NCBI GenBank assembly: GCA_020633975.1
Contig: JACKCR010000002.1
Span: forward strand, 1,302,001-1,366,000
Origin: Candidatus Eiseniibacteriota bacterium
GTDB taxonomy: Bacteria; Eisenbacteria; RBG-16-71-46; CAIMUX01
Direction of reading: 5' to 3'
Length of the DNA stretch: 64,000 nt
Each line of letters begins with the position of its first letter. Position 1 is the first letter of the stretch. Below the pieces are notes generated by a model. That model had not been told where the DNA came from and ran no database searches. It worked only from the letters and a program-made list of their open reading frames with translations. The translations under genes and the position numbers were made by a program. Below, piece by piece: positions 39,957-51,036 of the stretch.

Positions 39957-42900
39957 TCAGGCATCGGCGGTGGCTGCATCTCCCGCGCCGTTCGTCCGGA
40001 CGGGCTCGCCCAGGCCGAGATCGTGCTCGTTGAGACGCACCGAAACGATCTTCGAGATGCCGGGTTCCTCCATCGTCACACCGAAGAGGTTCTCCGCGCA
40101 CTTCATCGTCTTCTTGTTGTGCGTGATCATGATGAACTGCGTCCGCTTCGCCACCTTCTTCAGCATGGCGAGGAACCGGTCGAGGTTCGCATCGTCGAGT
40201 GGCGCGTCCACCTCGTCGAGGAGACAGACTGGGCTCGGCTTGATCATGTAGAGCGAGAAGAGGAGCGCGATCGCGGTGAGTGAGCGTTCCCCGGTGGAGA
40301 GGAGACGGATCGATTCGAGACGCTTGCCGCGCGGGCGCGCGCTCACTTCGACGTCGCTCTCCAAAGGATCGGTCCCCACGAGCCGGATCGATGCCTCGCC
40401 GCCAGGGAAGAGTTCCTGGAACGTGTTGACGAAGAGCGTCTGCACCTCGTCGAACGTGCTCTGGAACATCTGCCCCGCCGTCTCGTTGATCTGACGGATC
40501 GTCTCGAGGAGGTTGCTCCGGGACTCGTGGAGGTCCTTCGCCTGCTGGGAGTGGAAGTCGAGCCGCTCCTTCTGCGTCTCGTACTCCTCCTCGGCGAGGT
40601 AGTTGAGCATCCCCATCCCCTCGATACGGCGGCGGAGTTGGACGATCCGCTCGCGCCGTTCTTCGGAGGTGAGAGCACCGTCTTCTTCGGTCAGCTGGAC
40701 GACCGGACGCGGCTTCGCCTTGGGGAGACGCACTTCGTCGTCCTCTTCCCCGTCCTCGCCGTGTGGGCCGTGGGCGTCACCCGCCTCCGCGGCGGCACCG
40801 TCCGCGCCGACGCCCTGGGCATCGGCGCCGCTCGTTCCCGCCTCCGCCGACGAGACTTCGGCATGGCTCACCCCGTCGTCACTTCCGTTCGCGCCCGCAT
40901 TGCCGTTCGCGTCGACGCCGTCCGTGGCAAGCGCACCGTCCTCGTCTTCGCCGTCTTCCGAACTCGATGCGTCTTCGAGGACTTCGGGTTCGGGGAAGCC
41001 CTCTTCCGGAGTCCACGCGGCGAGGTCGACGCGGTACTCCTCCTCGACCCGCTTCCGGATCTGCTCGGCTTCGGCCCTCGCTTCGACCCGGGCCATGTCC
41101 TCCTCGTGCATCGAGCGCACGATGTGGTCGAGACGTCCCCGCTCTGCCTTGAGTTCGTCTTCGAGTTCACCGATCGCGACCTGCGCCTCGGCGTGACTAT
41201 CTCGAATCTCCCGGACTTCGCCCTCGATCTCGCGACGCGACTCCTGGAGCTGCTCGAGTCCGGACTGGAGTTCCTCGATCCGCGTGTCGGCCGCGGCCGC
41301 TTCTTCCGACCGCTCGGCGATGATCCGCTCGATCTCCTGGACCGACTCCGACTTCTCCGTCTCTTCCTTCTCGAGACGCGCCTGGAGCGAGACGAGCTCC
41401 TTGTGGTCGTTCTCGAGGCGAAGCGCTTCGAGCTCGCGCTCGGTCGCTTCCCTCACCTTCCGGTCCTTCGCGTCTTCCTTCTCCTCGGCCTCGGAGCGGA
41501 GACGATCGAACCGCTCCTGCGCCTCGGTCGAGTCCTCGCCGGACTGGGCCACGGTCTGGATGAGGGCTGCGATCTCGCTCTCGATCCGAGCGATCTCCGA
41601 CTCGAGTCCGAGACGCTCTTCGGTGAGACGCTGCTGTTCCTCTTCCAACATGGAGAGTTCGGTACGGAGTGCGCTCCGCCGCTCGGTAGCGCCACGCAGG
41701 TCCCGCTGGAGTTGCACGGTCTCGGCCCGGAGCGCCTCCGACCGCGCGCGCACTTCGGACAGTTCGCTCTCGACGCGTGCGAGTTCGTTCGAGCGCTGAC
41801 GCGACTCTTCGTCCAACTCGTCGATCTCGCTGCTCAGCGCCGGGATCTCCTGCTCCCGCGAGAGGATCGCCGCCTCGCGCGTCCGCACGCCACCCAGGTA
41901 GATCGCACCCTCCGCGCCGAAGAGGAGTCCTTCCGGCGTCGCGGTGCTCCGGGCGCGCCGTCCGCTCCCGCCTTCCTCGCCTCCCCGCCTCGCCGCGTCG
42001 ACATCGTCGGCGAGTCGAGACGTGCCGCTGAGATAGCGGACGAACGGGATCGCGCTACCCGAGACGTCGAAGAGATCTTCGACTGCGGGATCGGCGTCCG
42101 AAGCCACTCCGGCCTCGGCCAACGGGAAGAACGTCACCCCGCCGAGCTGCTCCTCACGGAGCCGACCGATGATCTCGATCGCTGCGTCTTCGTCCTCGAC
42201 CAGCACCCAGGAGACGCGGTCGCCGAGCACGGCGCGTCCCATCTCCTCGCGCTGGGACTTGAGACGGACCTCCTCGCCGACCACGCCGACGAATCCCTTC
42301 AGGTCGTCGCGATTCTCCAGCACCCACTGGACGGCGGCGTCGAAGCCTTCGTGGTTCTCGTGCTGTTCCTCCAGCACCGCGAGTCGGCTCGCGATTCCCG
42401 CCCTCGACCGAGCGATTTCGTGGATCCGCGACTCGGCCGACTCCTGCGCCTCCTCGAGCGATCCGCGCCGCACTTCGAGTTCGTCCCGCTCCCCTTCGAG
42501 ATCGGCGAGCCGCTCTTCGAAACGGTCTGCGTTCTGTTCCACTTCCTCGAGCTCGAGCTGACAGCGCTCGCGCCGTTCCCCGAACGCACCGAGGTGGGAG
42601 GCGAGCGATTCCATCCGCCGACGGTTCTCGGCCCGGCGGGATTCGTTCCCTTCGAGATCCTTCCGACTCTCGCTGTGCGTGGACTTGAGGTTCAGGTGGA
42701 GCTGCTGCACTTCGTCGAGCTGCTTCCGTGCGTTGCGCAGCTCCTCTTCCGCCTGGACGCGGACCTCACGTGCCTCTTCGTACCGACGCTTCGCCGTCCC
42801 GAGCCGGGAGTTCATCTCGGTGATGCGCGGCCCGAGGTCCGAACGCTCTCCCCGTACGTCAGTGAGACGGGACTTGTCGCGGTCGAGCCGGAGTCTCAGA

Positions 42901-43859
42901 TCCGCTTCCTCGCGCTTCCAGGACGCGTTGCGCGTGGAGAGCACCTGCATCTCCTCGTGCGCCTTCGACACCGCGAGCGTCGCCTCGTTGAGCCGACGCT
43001 GTCCGTCGCTCAAGCGATCTCCCAACTGGACGAAGACCTGCCGACGATCTACGTACCGGCCGTCGAGCGCCGCGATCGCAGACTCCAGGTCTTCCCGCTT
43101 CCGCTGGTTCTCCTTCCGCACCGCATCGACCGACTCGGACTCGGCGTTGAGCTTCTGCCAGCGAGTGAGCGCATCCCGCACTTCGAGACGATCCAGTTCG
43201 TCCTTGAACGTGCGCCAGCGACGGACCTTTCCCGCCTGTCGGGCCAGGCTTCGCACCTCGCGCTCGATCTCGCGGATCATGTCCTCGATCCGGACGAGGT
43301 CGCCCTCGACTCCCTGCAGCTTCCGCTGCGCTTCCTTCCGGCGCTGCTTGTAGAGGACGATTCCGGCCGCCTCTTCGAAGAGGAACCGGCGAGCGTCGTC
43401 CTTGTCGGAGAGCACGTCGTCGATCATCGACCGCTCGATGACCGCATACCCGTGGCTACCCATTCCGGTGCCCGAGAAGAGCTCCTTGATGTCCTTGAGA
43501 CGGCAGTTCGTCTTGTTGATCGCGAACTCGCTGTCGCCGGAGCGGAAGATCCGTCGCGCCACCCCCACCTGGGTGTACTCGACGGGAAGACGGCCTTCGT
43601 CGTTCCGAACCGTGAGCGTCACCTCGGCCATCCCCATCGGCTTCGCGGTTCGCGTGCCCTTGAAGATGACGTCCTGCACCCGCTCGCCGCGGAGGTTGCG
43701 GATGTTCGACTCGCCGATCACCCAGCGGAACGCGTCAGAGACGTTGCTCTTGCCGCACCCGTTCGGACCGACGATGGCCGTGATGCCCCGCGCGAACGGG
43801 ATCTCGGTCCGGTTCGGGAACGACTTGAACCCATAGAGCTCGATCTTCTCGACGTACAA
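39957..43859 (-). CDS. smc: Chromosome segregation protein SMC with acidic insertion
   Basis: 1300 residues. N-terminal ATPase head (YGFKSFPNRTEI; Walker A GPNGCGKSN at about 31), long coiled coils, the hinge about 515-640, a second coiled coil and the C-terminal head (LLSTGERSLTAIALLFS signature; VCLLDEVDAPLDDANL Walker B). TTG start at 43859 with SD GGAGG six bases upstream; no ATG is available. Residues about 950-1041, close to the C-terminal head, form an Asp/Glu/Ala/Gly-rich insertion (SSEDGEDEDGALATDGVD and on) that breaks the coiled coil. It acts with ScpA/ScpB, not in this window. Confidence 0.95.
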   Translation of the reverse strand: MYVEKIELYGFKSFPNRTEIPFARGITAIVGPNGCGKSNVSDAFRWVIGESNIRNLRGERVQDVIFKGTRTAKPMGMAEVTLTVRNDEGRLPVEYTQVGVARRIFRSGDSEFAINKTNCRLKDIKELFSGTGMGSHGYAVIERSMIDDVLSDKDDARRFLFEEAAGIVLYKQRRKEAQRKLQGVEGDLVRIEDMIREIEREVRSLARQAGKVRRWRTFKDELDRLEVRDALTRWQKLNAESESVDAVRKENQRKREDLESAIAALDGRYVDRRQVFVQLGDRLSDGQRRLNEATLAVSKAHEEMQVLSTRNASWKREEADLRLRLDRDKSRLTDVRGERSDLGPRITEMNSRLGTAKRRYEEAREVRVQAEEELRNARKQLDEVQQLHLNLKSTHSESRKDLEGNESRRAENRRRMESLASHLGAFGERRERCQLELEEVEQNADRFEERLADLEGERDELEVRRGSLEEAQESAESRIHEIARSRAGIASRLAVLEEQHENHEGFDAAVQWVLENRDDLKGFVGVVGEEVRLKSQREEMGRAVLGDRVSWVLVEDEDAAIEIIGRLREEQLGGVTFFPLAEAGVASDADPAVEDLFDVSGSAIPFVRYLSGTSRLADDVDAARRGGEEGGSGRRARSTATPEGLLFGAEGAIYLGGVRTREAAILSREQEIPALSSEIDELDEESRQRSNELARVESELSEVRARSEALRAETVQLQRDLRGATERRSALRTELSMLEEEQQRLTEERLGLESEIARIESEIAALIQTVAQSGEDSTEAQERFDRLRSEAEEKEDAKDRKVREATERELEALRLENDHKELVSLQARLEKEETEKSESVQEIERIIAERSEEAAAADTRIEELQSGLEQLQESRREIEGEVREIRDSHAEAQVAIGELEDELKAERGRLDHIVRSMHEEDMARVEARAEAEQIRKRVEEEYRVDLAAWTPEEGFPEPEVLEDASSSEDGEDEDGALATDGVDANGNAGANGSDDGVSHAEVSSAEAGTSGADAQGVGADGAAAEAGDAHGPHGEDGEEDDEVRLPKAKPRPVVQLTEEDGALTSEERRERIVQLRRRIEGMGMLNYLAEEEYETQKERLDFHSQQAKDLHESRSNLLETIRQINETAGQMFQSTFDEVQTLFVNTFQELFPGGEASIRLVGTDPLESDVEVSARPRGKRLESIRLLSTGERSLTAIALLFSLYMIKPSPVCLLDEVDAPLDDANLDRFLAMLKKVAKRTQFIMITHNKKTMKCAENLFGVTMEEPGISKIVSVRLNEHDLGLGEPVRTNGAGDAATADA

Positions 43860-43873
43860 CCGTGGCCTCCCCC

Positions 43874-46800
43874 CTACCTGTCACCGTCACGGACTTCCGG
43901 TTGCGATCCATCGCCCGGCGCCGAGTCGTCTTTTCCACCCGCGTTGGAGCCGTCTGTCCCCGCTCCGTCTCGAGCCTTCGCGTCGCCCGCCTTCGGAATC
44001 GGAATGGGTACCGGGACGTCCTGTCCACCGCCCGAGATCACGTGCACCTGATCCAGCCCGAGCTGTCTACTGAGCTGAAGGGACCTCTGACGGGCCTCGA
44101 CGAACGAGGCAAAACTTCCGGCCACGACACGATACCAGGGACCGCGCTCCGGTACCTCGACATAGACGGCGCGGGCTTCGATTCCCTTGCCTCGAAGCCG
44201 GCCGATGTCGACGTTGGCGTCCTCCAGTTCCCGAAAGGACGCCAGGTGAACGACCCAAGCCGTCGACTCATCGGGAGGGGACACCGGCGGAGTGAGCGCA
44301 CCAGCAGATGCTTCGGCCGCTCCCGCGACCGGTCCAGCCGACGGGGTCGTGCCGCGGTCGGACGGCGCGGTGTCTAGCGCGCCGGCCCCTGGCAAGACAT
44401 CCGTTCCAGGCGTAGCGCTGGTTCCTGGCGTAGCGCTGGTTCCTGGCGCAGCGCTGGTTCCTGGCGCAGCGCTGGTTCCTGGCGCAGTGCTGGTTCCAGG
44501 CCCCGATCCGGATCGGTTCGACTCAGGAGCGTCGAGCGCAGCCTCCACGTCTTCGCGGGCCAGTGCCGGGAGCGACGACTCCACCCCACCCGATGCGGGC
44601 GCGGAGACAGTCGACTCCGTCCCTCCGGGCGAGGGAGACAGGAGAGCAGGCTCCGTCCTGCCGGCAGGTTGCTCCGCGGACGACATCCCTCCGCGTCCGC
44701 GCGCGGCTTCGGCCCCGGGGGAGCCGGCTGGAACGTGAGCGGCATCGCTTGGGTCCTTGCCGGCACGCCCGCGGGCGTAGTCGGATGCGGAGCCGACATC
44801 GGTCCACGCGGTGCGCGGAGGCGTCACGAGCGGCCCCTGAGCCGACGATCGATCAGCCGCGGCTGGCGAACGGTCAGAGGCTCCTGAGCCATCGGCCGAG
44901 GTGTCGCCGGCGTTCGGCGCTGCGGCTGGCGGGCCGTCCCCGGCTGCGCCCGTCGCCTCCGCAGCGTCGTCTACTCTGGCCACAGCTTCACCGGCGTCCC
45001 CAACACCGCCGTCCGCACCTACGATCGCGTCGTCTACGCCCACGACGGCATCGCCTGCGGCGACGGAGGGAGATCCGCCCGTCACGCTCCCGAATCCGGC
45101 CTCTACCCTCGGGGGCGTTCCGGCATCGGTCTCGTTCGTGCCGGGCCCGGGCCGCGCGATCGAGGCTGCGGTGGACTCGCTGCCGCCGAGGAAGAGCTCC
45201 TTCAGCTGCTCCAGGGTGTGTCCGGTTCCGAACCAGTACGCCGCACCCGCGCCCAGACAGGCCAGGATCGTCCAGAACGCCATCTTCGCGGCGCGTTTCG
45301 GGGTCGTCCCGCGTCGATGCTCACGCTCCCAGAGCCCGATGAGCGGAACGGTCCGCGCCTCTGTCATCTCTCCCTCCCGAACCGCCGCCGTCCCGGGCGA
45401 CTCCTCCCGAGCGCCGCTGCCATCCTGGCCAGCACTGACCCGGACCACTCCGGGCGCGCCCCCGCCCGCACGCCCCGGACCCGACTCGTCGCGACGACTC
45501 GTTCCGTTCGGCACGTCTGCGCGGCGCTCCGCTCTCTCCTTCCGCTGGGGCCCAGCGGCCGCCGCGCGTGGGCGTCCATCGGCATCGGCTGCCGCGTGCT
45601 GGCGCTCGGCGGCTGGCACTTCGCGAGGCTCGCGTGCGGCCGTCTCCCGGGCAGCACCGGCCGCCGCTTTGTCAGGCGCTCCTCCGTGCGCATCCCCGGC
45701 ACGTTTCCGCTTCCGGTTCCGCTTCTTCTTCCTTCCGGGAGCGCCGTCCTCCTTCGTGGCCTCGATCGTGTTTGCGAGCCCTGCCGCCCAGCCCGCTTGG
45801 CTGTCGGCGGCACGCGAAGGCGAGGCATCTGCCTCCGACGCACCCTTGGTTGGTGCCCCGGCAAACGAGAGCGGCGTCTGTCGTCCCTTCGGAGCCACCG
45901 GGGCCAGGCTTGGCCCTGAGTCGGCCTCGACCAGCGTGATGTGGACCGGGGCTTCCGGGTCGGGCCAGTGGCCGGACCGATTCGGGTCCGTGTCCGGGTC
46001 CGGGTCCGGCGTCGCGCTCTTCGATTTCGGCTTCGCTCCCCCGAGGCGATCGAGGAGCCGTTTCGCCTCTGGGTCCGGTGTCGGTGGGCCGCTCTGTGAC
46101 CGGCCGCTCGGACCGCTGGCTGCGTGGCCGGCCGCGCCCGCATGTCGACCAGCGCCCGCAGGCCGATCGGTACCCCGCCCACCGGACGCCAGATGAGCCC
46201 AGCTCGTCGCGGTGACCATTCCAGCGGCACCGGACTCGGCCTCCCTGGCGGCCCGAGTCTTCGGGAAGCCGAACGGTCCGCGCTCGCGCGGATTGCTCGA
46301 GCCGGACATCTCCGCCATCGGCGACGTATGCGTTCCGGACCTGCCGTCCCCTTTCCCCCCGCTCGGGGACGCGCCGGAGGAGGCGCTTGGACGCGCGGCG
46401 GGAAGCGAGTCGTCCCAAATCGAGGACGGCCGCACGGACGTGCCGCTCGGTTCGCGCAGCTCGACCGACGGCTCGGAGCCATCGGGCCCGATCGCGATCA
46501 CGCCGAGCAGTCTCTGCCCGGCCGTGCGCAGTTGGCGCGCACACGCCTCTAGCTCGAACGGCGTGTGATCCCGGAAAGAGGCGACGAACACCACCCCGTC
46601 GAACGTATCGGGGAACGGAAGTCGGGTCCCGAGTTCCTCGGGAAGGGACTGCACCCAGAGAAGCACCGGATGCGCGCTCGTCTCGGCCTCCCCAGCCGTC
46701 GGCATCGGCGGCTCGTGGGGCGCGACGATCCGGACACCCTCGAGGTCGGTCGTCACCGCCACCGCTCCCTTGGAAAGCAGATCCTTGAGACGACGCCGGA

Positions 46801-47161
46801 GGTTCCGCGGCAGCTCCCGGCTCCTGGCTCCCGGGTGGGCGGGTAGAAGCGACGGCACTTCCGGCCCCGCGATGTAGACGGGCTCTCCGCCACGCGCCAA
46901 CTGCTCCGCGAAGCCGACGGCCCAGGGCAGCTGCTCCATCCCGCCGTAGGGACAAGCCAGCCAGAGCGTCTCCACCTCGGCACCCTGGCGACGAAGCTCC
47001 TCTCGAACCCGGGCCCAGGCGTAGCCGGACTGCACGGGGTCGGTGGCGTAGGCTGCGAGGCGGTCGTGACGGATGACGGCGCGCGAGTCCGCGTTCGCGC
47101 GATGGAGAAGCTCGAGGTCGAGCTTCTCGGCCATCTCCTCCGCCGTCTCGAAGTAGTTCAC
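43874..47161 (-). CDS. Giant FtsN-like protein: pseudo-BY-kinase domain, one TM helix, SPOR domain
   Basis: 1095 residues from GTG 47161, overlapping the selA stop (GTGA). Residues about 45-230 line up with CpsD/Wzc-type BY-kinase domains: ATDPVQSGYAWARVREEL, then LWLACPYGGMEQLPWAVGF at the Walker A site, and FDGVVFVASFRDHTPFE plus RTAGQRLLGVIA at the later strands. The GxGKS/T residues are lost, so ATP use is unlikely. A long disordered linker includes a Lys/Arg patch (RKKKRNRKRKR, about 475-485). One membrane helix lies at about 627-647, then more low complexity with hexapeptide repeats, then a C-terminal SPOR domain (WVVHLASFRELEDANVDI to VHVISGG, about 967-1043). Topology resembles FtsN: cytoplasmic N-terminus, periplasmic septal-glycan-binding C-terminus. 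Confidence 0.7.
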   Translation of the reverse strand: MNYFETAEEMAEKLDLELLHRANADSRAVIRHDRLAAYATDPVQSGYAWARVREELRRQGAEVETLWLACPYGGMEQLPWAVGFAEQLARGGEPVYIAGPEVPSLLPAHPGARSRELPRNLRRRLKDLLSKGAVAVTTDLEGVRIVAPHEPPMPTAGEAETSAHPVLLWVQSLPEELGTRLPFPDTFDGVVFVASFRDHTPFELEACARQLRTAGQRLLGVIAIGPDGSEPSVELREPSGTSVRPSSIWDDSLPAARPSASSGASPSGGKGDGRSGTHTSPMAEMSGSSNPRERGPFGFPKTRAAREAESGAAGMVTATSWAHLASGGRGTDRPAGAGRHAGAAGHAASGPSGRSQSGPPTPDPEAKRLLDRLGGAKPKSKSATPDPDPDTDPNRSGHWPDPEAPVHITLVEADSGPSLAPVAPKGRQTPLSFAGAPTKGASEADASPSRAADSQAGWAAGLANTIEATKEDGAPGRKKKRNRKRKRAGDAHGGAPDKAAAGAARETAAREPREVPAAERQHAAADADGRPRAAAAGPQRKERAERRADVPNGTSRRDESGPGRAGGGAPGVVRVSAGQDGSGAREESPGTAAVREGEMTEARTVPLIGLWEREHRRGTTPKRAAKMAFWTILACLGAGAAYWFGTGHTLEQLKELFLGGSESTAASIARPGPGTNETDAGTPPRVEAGFGSVTGGSPSVAAGDAVVGVDDAIVGADGGVGDAGEAVARVDDAAEATGAAGDGPPAAAPNAGDTSADGSGASDRSPAAADRSSAQGPLVTPPRTAWTDVGSASDYARGRAGKDPSDAAHVPAGSPGAEAARGRGGMSSAEQPAGRTEPALLSPSPGGTESTVSAPASGGVESSLPALAREDVEAALDAPESNRSGSGPGTSTAPGTSAAPGTSAAPGTSATPGTSATPGTDVLPGAGALDTAPSDRGTTPSAGPVAGAAEASAGALTPPVSPPDESTAWVVHLASFRELEDANVDIGRLRGKGIEARAVYVEVPERGPWYRVVAGSFASFVEARQRSLQLSRQLGLDQVHVISGGGQDVPVPIPIPKAGDAKARDGAGTDGSNAGGKDDSAPGDGSQPEVRDGDR
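44403..44500 (-). repeat. 18-bp tandem repeats encoding GTS-A/T-A/T-P hexapeptides
   Basis: Five consecutive 18-base units (44403-44420, 44421-44438, 44439-44456, 44457-44474, 44475-44492) plus a partial sixth. The plus-strand unit is GTTCCTGGCGCAGCGCTG, with one to three changes between units. On the minus strand they keep frame in the SPOR gene and encode GTSAAP/GTSATP repeats in the periplasmic linker. Units 3 and 4 are identical, suggesting recent slippage. Confidence 0.9.
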
Positions 47162-48660
47162 CGCAAGCCCTCCATGGCGTTCACGATGTCCACGTCGTCC
47201 CCCGTGAGGAGCGTCCGGACGTCGAGGAGGAACCGGTCCTTCTCGATCCGGCCGACTACCGGAGGACACGCACTGCGGAGCCGACGGGACAGTTCCTGGA
47301 CGGAGAGCGGGCCCGAGATCTCGACCGCACGGGAAGGTAGCTCTTGTCCGGGAAGGCTCCCGCCCCCCACTTCTGCGGCACTGGGCACCACGATACAACG
47401 CCAACCGCTCCCGAGGGCAGACTGGAGATCCGCCGCGAGCGAGTTGGCGCGAGCTTCCACCTCCTCCAGCGGTTCGGAGAGCATCCGGACCATCGGGACG
47501 CGGGCGCGGAGTTCCGCCGGATCCCCGAGGTAGAGCTCGATCGTGCGCTCGAGCGCCGCGAGAGCCGTCTTGTCGAGCCGAACGATCCGCGCAACCGGAT
47601 CCTTGGAGATCCGGTCGATCCAACTCTTCTTGCCGACGAGGATCCCTGCTTGGGGCGCGCCGAGGAGCTTGTCCCCGCTGAACGCGACGATGTCGGCCCC
47701 GGCGACGAGAGTGTCCTGCACTCTCGGCTCGTCCAGGGTGAGGTCCCCGTGCTGGCGGAGCGCGCCGCTTCCCAGGTCTTCGAAGAACGGAACACCGTGC
47801 TTCGCGCCGAGCGCGGCGAGTTCCTCGGTGCTCGCCTCCTCCGTGAACCCGACCATCTTGAAGTTGCTCGGATGGACCTTGAGAAGGAGTGCCGTGTCCG
47901 GTCCGATCTTCGCTTCGTAGTCGCCGATCCGCGTCCGGTTGGTCGCCCCGACCTCGACGAGACGAACACCTGCGGCCTCCATGATGTCCGGGAGGCGGAA
48001 GCTGCCACCGATTTCCACCAGGTGCGCACGCGAGACGATGACCTCACGTCCGCGCGCGAGTGCGGAGAGCGTGAGGAAGACCGCGGCCGCGGTGTTGTGT
48101 ACGGCGATTCCCGATTCCGCTCCGGTGAGGAGCGGAAGGAGCCTCCGGATCGGCGCGAGACGAGACCGACGCTGTCCGGACGCGAGATCCATCTCCAGGC
48201 TGCAATATCCGGTTCCGGCTTGGAGATAGGCGTCGAGCGCGGACCCAGGTAGCGGCGCCCTCCCGAGGTTCGTATGGAGGAGGACGCCGGTCGCGTTCAC
48301 GACCCGCTGGAGCATCCCGTCGCTCCGCTCGGCGGCGAACTCGTCCACGCGGGCGAGCACCCACGTGATCCAGGCCTCCCGGCCTCGGGCAGGGAGCTCG
48401 GCCGGGTCCCCGTTCGCCGCGGCCGTCCTCGCCGTGGCCAGGGCACTCCGAGCCTCTTCCAGCCCCCGCCGCACCCAGTCGCGCACGAGGAGACGGGGGG
48501 CGCCGGCCAGGCTACGCGAACCCTCCGCATCGACTACGGTACGTGCCCCCTCCATGCCGGCCTCTGCTCGCGAACGCTCGGCATCGCCCAGCCGTTCGAG
48601 CAACAGGTCGACCGAAGGCAGCTCGCGGTACTCGCGAGCGATCTCCGCTTCGTCGGTCAC
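47158..48660 (-). CDS. selA: L-seryl-tRNA(Sec) selenium transferase
   Basis: 500 residues; converts Ser-tRNA(Sec) to Sec-tRNA(Sec) with selenophosphate. Family hallmarks: VVNATGVLLHTNLGRAPL, NNTAAAV-like HNTAAAVFLTL, GATNRTRIGDYE, FFEDLGSGAL and the PLP-Lys motif FSGDKLLGAPQAGIL. GTG start at 48660 downstream of an AGAGGG element. No selB, selD or tRNA-Sec is in the window. It lies between fusA and the SPOR gene, with which it overlaps. It implies selenoproteins elsewhere in the genome. Confidence 0.94.
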   Translation of the reverse strand: MTDEAEIAREYRELPSVDLLLERLGDAERSRAEAGMEGARTVVDAEGSRSLAGAPRLLVRDWVRRGLEEARSALATARTAAANGDPAELPARGREAWITWVLARVDEFAAERSDGMLQRVVNATGVLLHTNLGRAPLPGSALDAYLQAGTGYCSLEMDLASGQRRSRLAPIRRLLPLLTGAESGIAVHNTAAAVFLTLSALARGREVIVSRAHLVEIGGSFRLPDIMEAAGVRLVEVGATNRTRIGDYEAKIGPDTALLLKVHPSNFKMVGFTEEASTEELAALGAKHGVPFFEDLGSGALRQHGDLTLDEPRVQDTLVAGADIVAFSGDKLLGAPQAGILVGKKSWIDRISKDPVARIVRLDKTALAALERTIELYLGDPAELRARVPMVRMLSEPLEEVEARANSLAADLQSALGSGWRCIVVPSAAEVGGGSLPGQELPSRAVEISGPLSVQELSRRLRSACPPVVGRIEKDRFLLDVRTLLTGDDVDIVNAMEGLR

Positions 48661-48684
48661 GTTAGAGATCCCTCTCAGCCGTTC

Positions 48685-50745
<2,061 letters not shown>

Positions 50746-51036
50746 CTTTCGATCTGCTCCGACGCGTTGTGCGCTGCACGACGCCTAGCAACCCGCTAGG
50801 GCACAGCTCACTCCAAAGACTTGGCTCGTTCTACCTGGGTTCCACACGCCTCTCCCTTCTGCGGGGCGGTTCGGCCCCAGACCGGGAAAACCCGGACCGG
50901 GCCCGAAACGAGGCACGATCCGTGGAGGGTACCACCCCGAACACCTCCACGTCTCGCATGAGCCGCGTTCCACTGGTATCCTGTCGGTGGAGCTAGTCAG
51001 TCGCTTCGCCGGGGGGAACCGAAAGGGAAAGCCGGG
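50746..51036. promoter_or_regulatory. Divergent intergenic region of fusA and the TonB-like gene
   Basis: 291 bases between divergent genes. Two hairpins stand together: GGGGC/GCCCC (50863-50878, 6-base loop) and CCGGG-AAAA-CCCGG (50882-50895), the latter flanked by arms (TTCGGCCCC / GGGCCCGAA) that can extend the stem imperfectly. They would lie in the fusA leader. I find no convincing promoter hexamers. Confidence 0.35.

Noticed and set aside
44403-44500. Possible CRISPR-like repeat array
   Set aside because: Units are contiguous 18-mers with no spacers and encode an in-frame hexapeptide repeat.
46100-47900. In-frame TGA that might encode selenocysteine near selA
   Set aside because: The neighbouring genes end at normal positions for their families or overlap the next start; no conserved sequence continues past a stop.
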